From: an uncultured Flammeovirgaceae bacterium
Lineage (GTDB): Bacteria > Bacteroidota > Bacteroidia > Cytophagales > Cyclobacteriaceae
DNA length: 12,462 nucleotides
Assembly (NCBI GenBank): GCA_946480685.1
Contig: CAMLLI010000032.1
Location: forward strand, 1-12,462
Direction of reading: 5' to 3'
In this document: positions 7,182 through 12,462 of the stretch, piece after piece
How the letters are laid out: every line of letters starts with the position of its first letter
Numbering within the stretch: the stretch's first letter is position 1
The notes under the pieces: generated by a model
Seen by the model: the letters and a program-made list of their open reading frames with translations, nothing else
Databases searched by the model: none
Told to the model about the DNA's origin: nothing
Translations under genes and position numbers: made by a program

Positions 7182-7571
7182 ATGAAACGGGTATTAGTTA
7201 TTGAGGACGATGTCCCACTATGCTGGCTTTTAGAAAAGATACTTCAGAAGAAACACGAAGTAGTCATTATGAACAATGGAATGGAGGCTTGGTCATGGCT
7301 TACCGATGGTAATTTGCCAGACCTTATTATTTCAGATCTCAAGATGCCATCGCTTGATGGTATTGAATTGCTGGAGAATCTGAGTAATAGCGGTCTCTTC
7401 AAAAACATTCCGGTCATTATCCTTTCAGGATATGAAGACGCAAGCAAACGCAAACAGTGCCTTGATCTGGGAGCTTTTACGTACATGGTAAAGCCCTTTG
7501 AACCTCAGTCATTCCTGGCTGAAGTAGACCGTGCATTATTATTTCAAAGACAAAATGTAACAGTTAATTAA
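7182..7571 (+). CDS. Stand-alone response-regulator receiver protein (CheY-like)
   Basis: 129 residues forming one complete receiver (REC) domain and nothing else. All phosphorylation residues are present: acidic pocket Asp9/Asp10 in VIEDD, phospho-acceptor Asp52 in LIISDLKMP, Ser82 in ILSGYED, and Lys104-Pro105 in YMVKPF. There is no DNA-binding or enzymatic output domain, so it must act through protein contacts. No histidine kinase gene is in the window. It is the first gene of the polysaccharide operon; the following gene starts 2 nt after its stop codon and itself begins with a receiver-like domain, which makes that protein the obvious candidate partner (inference). Function as a receiver is certain; the pathway is inferred from context. 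Confidence 0.93.
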   Translation: MKRVLVIEDDVPLCWLLEKILQKKHEVVIMNNGMEAWSWLTDGNLPDLIISDLKMPSLDGIELLENLSNSGLFKNIPVIILSGYEDASKRKQCLDLGAFTYMVKPFEPQSFLAEVDRALLFQRQNVTVN

Positions 7572-7573
7572 TT

Positions 7574-8695
7574 ATGGATGTTGCAGTGAATTTAAACGTA
7601 AATGAATCCCCTATGTCTGTAGTATATGAGGCTAACACTCATACATCAACCTTTACACAGAACATTGTAAAGATAGGCTTCTCGGATTCTCTTATTGAAA
7701 ATGATTATGCACAAGGTACCGTGCACTTTATCAACTCGACCCTTGCCAAGACGATTGCTGAAATCAAGGCCGGCTCTTCTGAGTATGATGCTCTTCTGTT
7801 AAACCCTGCTGCTCTTGGCGCTGAAGCAGAACAACTGAAAGCACTCGCTGCGCAGAAAGCTCTACCCTATATATTTTATACTCCCAAGTTCGATCAGGCC
7901 GCTAAAGATCTGGCGCACCGCGCAGGTGCTGATGAGTATCACTACGGTGCTATCACTCCGGCATTCTACAAGCGTGTAGACTTTATCAAGAAGTTGAAAC
8001 TATACAAGATCGAACGCGGTAATAAACCATATACTATCGTTCGTGCACATGAAGAAGTGCCCACCATCAAGTTGTGGACGTTGAAGCGCGCATTTGATAT
8101 CATGGTTTCATTCACGGCGCTGCTATTCCTCTCTCCGCTCCTGCTGATCATTGCTATTGTGATCAAGCTTGAGTCGAAAGGACCAATCTTCTATATATCG
8201 AAGCGTGCCGGTGCTGGATATAAAATTTTCGACTTCTATAAATTCAGATCCATGCGCACCGGTGCAGACAAGGATCTGGCAAAACTTCAACACCTTAATC
8301 AATATGCAGAAAACTCTACTTCAAGCGATAACGTATTCTTCAAAATCAAAAACGATCCGCGCGTAACCCGTGTCGGTAACTTTATACGCAATACCAGTCT
8401 TGACGAAATCCCTCAGCTCTTCAACGTGCTGAAAGGTGATATGTCATTGGTTGGTAACAGACCACTTCCCCTATACGAAGCTGAGAAACTTACCAAAGAC
8501 CAGATCGCATGGCGCTTTCTTGCACCGGCAGGTATCACAGGTCTGTGGCAGGTAACGAAGCGCGGTAAAGGAGAAATGTCTCCTGAAGAGCGCATTGCCT
8601 TGGATATGGAATATGCCATGAAGAACTCTTTCTGGCTGGATATGAAAATACTGTTCAGCACCGTGCCGGCTTTGTTACAGAAAGAACAAGTTTAA
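7574..8695 (+). CDS. Phosphoglycosyl transferase fused to a degenerate receiver-like domain
   Basis: 373 residues in two parts. Residues about 30-142 follow the receiver fold (strands near 31-35, 72-77, 99-103; helix 107-117; GADEY at 118-122) but lack its chemistry: the phospho-acceptor is Asn77 (LLLNP), Thr103 is kept, and no Lys stands at the KP position (GAITP). Residues 170-373 are a bacterial sugar transferase (PF02397, PglC/WcaJ type): a re-entrant membrane helix 172-198 with Ser187-Pro188 at the break, KFRSM (223-227), the Asp277-Glu278 catalytic dyad in TSLDEIPQ, GDMSLVGNRP (288-297) and GITGLWQV. Such monotopic inner-membrane enzymes transfer hexose-1-phosphate from a UDP-sugar to undecaprenyl phosphate, starting glycan assembly; the sugar cannot be predicted. 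Transferase certain; the receiver-like assignment is by fold pattern. Confidence 0.9.
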   Translation: MDVAVNLNVNESPMSVVYEANTHTSTFTQNIVKIGFSDSLIENDYAQGTVHFINSTLAKTIAEIKAGSSEYDALLLNPAALGAEAEQLKALAAQKALPYIFYTPKFDQAAKDLAHRAGADEYHYGAITPAFYKRVDFIKKLKLYKIERGNKPYTIVRAHEEVPTIKLWTLKRAFDIMVSFTALLFLSPLLLIIAIVIKLESKGPIFYISKRAGAGYKIFDFYKFRSMRTGADKDLAKLQHLNQYAENSTSSDNVFFKIKNDPRVTRVGNFIRNTSLDEIPQLFNVLKGDMSLVGNRPLPLYEAEKLTKDQIAWRFLAPAGITGLWQVTKRGKGEMSPEERIALDMEYAMKNSFWLDMKILFSTVPALLQKEQV

Positions 8696-8725
8696 TCCTT
8701 ACTATATAATCATAGCGAGTACTAC

Positions 8726-9904
8726 ATGTTCATCCTTGAACTCATTATCTTATTGTATTTTGTTTACGTAGTTGCGTATACAGCCTTCTTTGCCTTTGCA
8801 GGTTTATTTTACAGAGCGTTGCCACTGCCTGAACCCGGTGGTAAACTCAACTTCTGTGTGCTGATTCCTTCCTATAAAGAGGATGCAGTAATTATGGATG
8901 TAGCGCAGCAGGCACTGAAGCAAAAATACCCGGCTGATAATTTCGATGTAGTAGTAATTGCCGATTCACTGCAACCCTCCACGCTTGAGTTTCTTCGGAA
9001 GCTTCCGCTGAAAGTGGTCGAAGTAAAGTTCGAGAGCAGTACCAAAGTGAAGTCGTTGAACATGGCACTGTCTCAACTCAACGCTGCAGACTATGACTAT
9101 GCCGTGATACTCGATGCGGATAATGTGATGGAGCCTGATTTCCTCAAGCGTCAGAATGCTTTATTGTCAACCTATAAATTCAAGGCCGTTCAGGGACAAC
9201 GCAAGCCGAAGAACCAGAATAACAATCTTGCGTTCCTCGATGGTGTAAGTGAAGCGATCAACAACCATGTATACCGTCAGGGACATACAGCTGCCGGTTT
9301 ATCTTCTTCCATTAGCGGATCCGGTGTTGTATTTGACTTTACATTGTTGAAGACCAAGCTGGGCAAGATGGATTCCATAGGAGGATTCGATCGTGAGCTT
9401 GAGCTTCAGTTGTTGCAGGAAGGTATCAAGGTATATTACTTCCGCGATGCCGGTGTGCTCGATGAAAAAATATCGCAGGCTAATGCGTTTCAGAATCAGC
9501 GCAAGCGTTGGATCTCCAGTCAATATGTATACCTGGCCAAATACTTCAAGCCGGGTATGGCTGCACTCTTCAAAGGTAACTTTACCTTCTTTAACAGTGC
9601 TGTGCTGCGCAACATTCAATTACCGCGTCTCATCAACCTCGGTTTACTTACCGTGCTTACAATAGTAGCAGTACTGCTGCGCAACTATCTCGCGTACGGT
9701 GCTACTATATGGGTAGCGTTATTCAGCATCAATACACTGGCCATCCTGGTATCTATACCCGGAGAGTATTACTCTAAAAAGATGCTCAAAGCTATACTCG
9801 ATCTTCCGGGTATATTTGTGCGCATGTTCTTATTGCTCTTCAAACTGAAAAACGCCAATAAGAAATTTATACATACACCACACGGAGTAACTTCTGAGTC
9901 ATAA
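8726..9904 (+). CDS. Membrane-bound family 2 glycosyltransferase with QxxRW motif
   Basis: 392 residues. A membrane helix at 3-28 is followed by a GT2 catalytic domain (41-265): nucleotide-binding LNFCVLIPSYKE, a DAD metal-binding motif (130-132), an acidic FDRELELQ segment (221-228) where the catalytic base is expected, and QRKRW (258-262), the QxxRW typical of processive cellulose and hyaluronan synthase relatives. Hydrophobic segments at about 303-318, 321-344 and 361-374 form a C-terminal membrane region. Architecture therefore resembles small membrane polysaccharide synthases, though QxxRW is also found in non-polymerising GT2 enzymes. It has no PilZ domain. It lies 30 nt after the phosphoglycosyl transferase gene and 5 nt before the next glycosyltransferase gene. 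Donor and acceptor sugars are unknown. Confidence 0.88.
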   Translation: MFILELIILLYFVYVVAYTAFFAFAGLFYRALPLPEPGGKLNFCVLIPSYKEDAVIMDVAQQALKQKYPADNFDVVVIADSLQPSTLEFLRKLPLKVVEVKFESSTKVKSLNMALSQLNAADYDYAVILDADNVMEPDFLKRQNALLSTYKFKAVQGQRKPKNQNNNLAFLDGVSEAINNHVYRQGHTAAGLSSSISGSGVVFDFTLLKTKLGKMDSIGGFDRELELQLLQEGIKVYYFRDAGVLDEKISQANAFQNQRKRWISSQYVYLAKYFKPGMAALFKGNFTFFNSAVLRNIQLPRLINLGLLTVLTIVAVLLRNYLAYGATIWVALFSINTLAILVSIPGEYYSKKMLKAILDLPGIFVRMFLLLFKLKNANKKFIHTPHGVTSES

Positions 9905-9909
9905 TTTTT

Positions 9910-10806
9910 ATGAAGGCAGTTTCTTATCCGCTGGTTTCCGTAGTTACTATTAATTTCAATCAGACAGCCGTAACCCGCGATCTACTGGTATCACTCCGGA
10001 ACATCACGTATCCGGCTATTGAAGTTATAGTAGTAGACAATGGATCACGCGATACATCGGTTCAATCTTTAAAGCAGGAATTTCCAGAGATCAATCTCAT
10101 TGTTACCGGCAAGAACCTGGGCTTTGCCGGAGGAAATAACGTTGGTATAAAAGAAGCCAAAGGTGAATATATACTGCTGGTAAATAATGATGTTGAAGTT
10201 ACACCCGGCTTTCTCGAACCGCTGGTGGAAACTTTGCAGCAGCAACCGCAGGCAGGTATAGCATCACCCCGTATAGTATATCACAACCGGCAGGAACTTA
10301 TACAGTATGCCGGAGCCATCAAGATAAATCCATATACCGGTCGCGGTAAAAAATTAGGATACCTGGAAACAGATACCAATCAGTATAACACGATACAGGA
10401 AACCGAACTTGGTCATGGAGCGTGCCTGCTCACCTCGCGCGATGTACTCGAGAAAGTAGGACTTCTTCCGGAAGTATATTTCCTTTATTACGAAGAGCAC
10501 GACTGGACGGAGCAAGTGAAGCGTGCCGGTTATAAAGTATATTACGTGGGTACATCCAAAGTATATCACAAAGAATCTATATCCGTAGGCAAAAACAATC
10601 CCCTCAAAACATATTACCTCACACGGAACCGGATTTTATATCTGAAAAGAAATACAAAAGGCGTAACACAATTGTCTTCTATGCTTTTCTTTTTCGCGCT
10701 GTCCGTTCCGAAAGACGTTGCAAAGTTTTTACTGCAACTGGACTTTCCGAATCTTAAAAGCTATCTTCAGGGGATTTCCTGGCATTTGAACCATAACCGG
10801 TTATGA
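9910..10806 (+). CDS. Family 2 glycosyltransferase, rhamnosyltransferase-like
   Basis: 298 residues, soluble or peripherally membrane-bound. The N-terminus has the GT2 fold: VSVVTINFN (9-17), VVDNGS (41-46), LGFAGGNN (70-77), and NND (92-94) in place of DXD. The block [12 protein letters not shown] (166-177) and FLYYEEHDW (191-199) are typical of the WbbL/RfbF-like group that adds rhamnose or other sugars to lipid-linked glycans. No TM segment is convincing; the region after 240 is basic and partly hydrophobic. It would be a cytoplasmic enzyme adding one sugar to the undecaprenyl-linked intermediate. The end overlaps the acyltransferase gene by 4 nt. Enzyme class is secure; the substrate is not. 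Confidence 0.9.
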   Translation: MKAVSYPLVSVVTINFNQTAVTRDLLVSLRNITYPAIEVIVVDNGSRDTSVQSLKQEFPEINLIVTGKNLGFAGGNNVGIKEAKGEYILLVNNDVEVTPGFLEPLVETLQQQPQAGIASPRIVYHNRQELIQYAGAIKINPYTGRGKKLGYLETDTNQYNTIQETELGHGACLLTSRDVLEKVGLLPEVYFLYYEEHDWTEQVKRAGYKVYYVGTSKVYHKESISVGKNNPLKTYYLTRNRILYLKRNTKGVTQLSSMLFFFALSVPKDVAKFLLQLDFPNLKSYLQGISWHLNHNRL

Positions 10807-11438
10807 TTGACGAAATCAAAAAGAAATATAAAGAAATCAGAAATGAAAATCCGCGGTCATCTGGTTTCGGAATATGGATGTTAACTGTTGGCAGAATACT
10901 ATCTATCTTCCTGCGTTTGTTTGCAGCCAAGATTTACCTGCGCAATTGTGTAAAGGTTGGCAAGTATGTAACGGTGCATGGCAAGCCCTTGATCAATGCC
11001 AGCGGCACCATCATTATAGAAGATAAAGTAGCCATCTGGTCTATATTTGAACGTACCAAGTTGCTGGTGAAGGGAACGGGTACATTAACCATTGGGCAAG
11101 GTACGCGTGTGAACGGAACGCATATAGCGGTGGCTGGCAATGTAACCATTGGTAAATTTGTCCGTATCGCCCCCTATACATTGATATTGGACAGTGACTT
11201 TCATGATCTTCACGATCATACAGCGGAAGGTAAAAAAGGAAATATAGTTATCGGTGATAACGTATGGATAGCGTCACGGGCAACCATTTTAAAGGGAGTA
11301 ACTATTGGAGAGGGGTCTGTTATAGCAGCGGGGTCGGTAGTAACGAAAGATGTTCCCCCATATTGCGTAGCCGCTGGTGTACCTGCTAAAGTAATCAAAA
11401 GACTTAAACCGCAACTTGTGGAACAAGTCGCGGAATAA
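10803..11438 (+). CDS. Hexapeptide-repeat (LbH) O-acyltransferase
   Basis: 211 residues. After a basic, weakly hydrophobic N-terminal region (1-46), imperfect hexapeptide repeats run from about 52 to 190 (for example [47 protein letters not shown]), building a left-handed parallel beta-helix. The external loop SDFHDLHDH (131-139) carries the probable catalytic His134, and the close [12 protein letters not shown] is the usual end of maltose/WcaF-type O-acetyltransferases. It would form a trimer, use acetyl-CoA or another acyl-CoA, and modify a sugar of the polymer or its precursor. It starts within the stop of the preceding glycosyltransferase gene (ATGA) and ends the tightly packed part of the operon. 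LbH acyltransferase is certain; acetyl as the group transferred is the most likely guess. Confidence 0.92.
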   Translation: MIDEIKKKYKEIRNENPRSSGFGIWMLTVGRILSIFLRLFAAKIYLRNCVKVGKYVTVHGKPLINASGTIIIEDKVAIWSIFERTKLLVKGTGTLTIGQGTRVNGTHIAVAGNVTIGKFVRIAPYTLILDSDFHDLHDHTAEGKKGNIVIGDNVWIASRATILKGVTIGEGSVIAAGSVVTKDVPPYCVAAGVPAKVIKRLKPQLVEQVAE

Positions 11439-11512
11439 AAGAATAATCTAGCGTTATTGTCGATTAACTGGTATATTATCAAGTAGTTACTTTTTCTAAA
11501 CCCTCCTAATCT

Positions 11513-12462
11513 ATGAAGAGAATACCCGTTCCTTCAGAGCCCTATATGTATGCAAGCGTGCTCTTCCTGTTTCTCTTTATCACTACACTAAATTTTCATG
11601 CCATCGCTCAATGCGGTTGTACCTTTACGATACCGGCAGGTTCGGGCAGTACTACGTTTAACGGAACTGCACAAGGTGTTAAGCCAGGCGATGTTATATG
11701 CATACAAGGTGGTGCCCGTGAAAGAATAATTTTTCAGAATATCAATGGCTCTCCTACCAACTATGTTACTATAAAGAACTGTAACGGTCAGGCGTTGATC
11801 GGTGGACCGAATGCAGGTAACGGTATATTGATCAACAGCTCGCGCTACTTCCGCATTACAGGAACAGGTGATCCAAGTGTTGAATATGGTATCAAGATTG
11901 TAGAAACAAAAAGTGGAACACAGGGAATTGTTGCCACATCGTTGAGCTCGGATATAGAGATCGATCACATCGAGATCACCAAAGTTGGTTTTGCCGGCAT
12001 CATGGCAAAAACAGACCCAAGCAACAATTGCGCTGATAAAACACCCGAGCGTCCTAATTTCAGAATGAGTAACATTCACCTGCACCATAACTATATCCAT
12101 GATATAGGCGGTGAAGGATTCTATATCGGTAACAGCTTTTACAACGGTACCACGATCTACTGCGGCAGTACCCAGTATCCACACGAAGTACGCGGAGTAC
12201 GGATACATGATAACCTGGTGATGAATTCCGGTTGGGAATCTATACAGGTTGGCGCTGCGGTAGCAGATGTTGAGATCTACAATAACAAAATATATAATTA
12301 CGGATCAGCCAACAACCCTTCGCAGAACGGAGGTATACAAATGGGTATTGGTACCACCGGTAAACTTTACAACAACTTTATTAAAGGTGGCTTCGGTCCT
12401 TGTCTCGTAGTACAAGGTATAGGACTGAACTATGTTTTCAACAATGTAATTGTTAACCCGGG
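11513..12462 (+). CDS. Secreted right-handed beta-helix protein, C-terminus outside window
   Basis: Open from ATG 11513 to the window end (316 codons, no stop). Residues 1-32 form a signal peptide with a long charged N-region, a hydrophobic core at 13-28 and cleavage near AIA|QCGC. The mature part shows the short strand-turn repeats of a pectate-lyase-like right-handed beta-helix: YVTIKNCNG, RYFRITG, IEIDHIEITKVG, MSNIHLHHNYIHDIGGEGFYIGN, VRIHDNLVMNSG, VEIYNNKIYN. The IHDIGGEGFYIG form is common in polysaccharide-acting beta-helix proteins, but no catalytic site can be assigned from the fragment. It lies 74 nt after the acyltransferase gene in the same direction, so it may process or bind the polymer made by that operon (inference). 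A C-terminal T9SS sorting domain would be expected beyond the edge. Confidence 0.85.
   Translation, partial: MKRIPVPSEPYMYASVLFLFLFITTLNFHAIAQCGCTFTIPAGSGSTTFNGTAQGVKPGDVICIQGGARERIIFQNINGSPTNYVTIKNCNGQALIGGPNAGNGILINSSRYFRITGTGDPSVEYGIKIVETKSGTQGIVATSLSSDIEIDHIEITKVGFAGIMAKTDPSNNCADKTPERPNFRMSNIHLHHNYIHDIGGEGFYIGNSFYNGTTIYCGSTQYPHEVRGVRIHDNLVMNSGWESIQVGAAVADVEIYNNKIYNYGSANNPSQNGGIQMGIGTTGKLYNNFIKGGFGPCLVVQGIGLNYVFNNVIVNP

Noticed and set aside
11414..11428. ACTTGT-GGA-ACAAGT palindrome at the end of the acyltransferase gene
   Set aside because: It is inside the coding region with no T-run after it and only 6-bp arms; probably chance.
11588..12208. 206-codon minus-strand ORF
   Set aside because: It lies fully antisense to the beta-helix gene, whose signal peptide and regular repeats are convincing.
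1..12462. CRISPR arrays, tRNA, rRNA, insertion sequences, defence genes
   Set aside because: No direct-repeat arrays, transposase motifs, terminal repeats or RNA gene signatures were seen on either strand.

Overview
The window looks like chromosomal DNA of a Bacteroidota bacterium, most likely from the order Cytophagales; this is inference from gene content and sequence style. Starts lack purine-rich Shine-Dalgarno sequences, several gaps carry matches to the Bacteroidota -7 promoter element (TAnnTTTG), ATA isoleucine codons and TATA are frequent, and MenE is of a short form (365 aa). I saw no rRNA, tRNA, CRISPR array, insertion sequence or phage gene.

Layout. (1) 1-921, minus strand: a PqiA-domain membrane protein whose C-terminus lies outside the window. 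(2) 922-2279: a divergent intergenic region with an inverted repeat, a small hypothetical ORF (1113-1334), then a TraB/Tiki-like protein whose secretion signal lies in a different frame (1390-1548) from the conserved core (1509-2279), which suggests a frameshift. (3) 2392-6932, plus strand: a compact menaquinone operon, menD - menB - TerB-like gene - secreted PPC/DUF296 gene - menE, with overlaps or gaps of at most 32 nt. It covers the SEPHCHC synthase, DHNA-CoA synthase and OSB-CoA ligase steps; menF, menH, menC and menA are not here. (4) 6933-7181: a 249-nt regulatory gap with a perfect 9+9 bp palindrome, a -7 promoter match and a stem-loop in the predicted leader. (5) 7182-11438: a polysaccharide operon encoding a stand-alone response-regulator receiver, a phosphoglycosyl transferase fused to a degenerate receiver-like domain, a membrane GT2 glycosyltransferase with QxxRW, a soluble GT2 glycosyltransferase and a hexapeptide-repeat acyltransferase. 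(6) 11513 to the end: a secreted right-handed beta-helix protein, cut by the window edge.

How they work together. The men genes make the respiratory quinone; the two intercalated genes have no known place in that pathway. In the polysaccharide operon, the transferase would load the first sugar phosphate on undecaprenyl phosphate, the two GT2 enzymes would extend the chain and the LbH enzyme would acylate it. The most unusual feature is the pairing of a phosphorylatable receiver (Asp52, Ser82 and Lys104 intact) with an adjacent phosphoglycosyl transferase carrying a receiver fold that lacks the phospho-acceptor Asp (Asn77). This suggests direct post-translational control of glycan initiation instead of transcriptional control.
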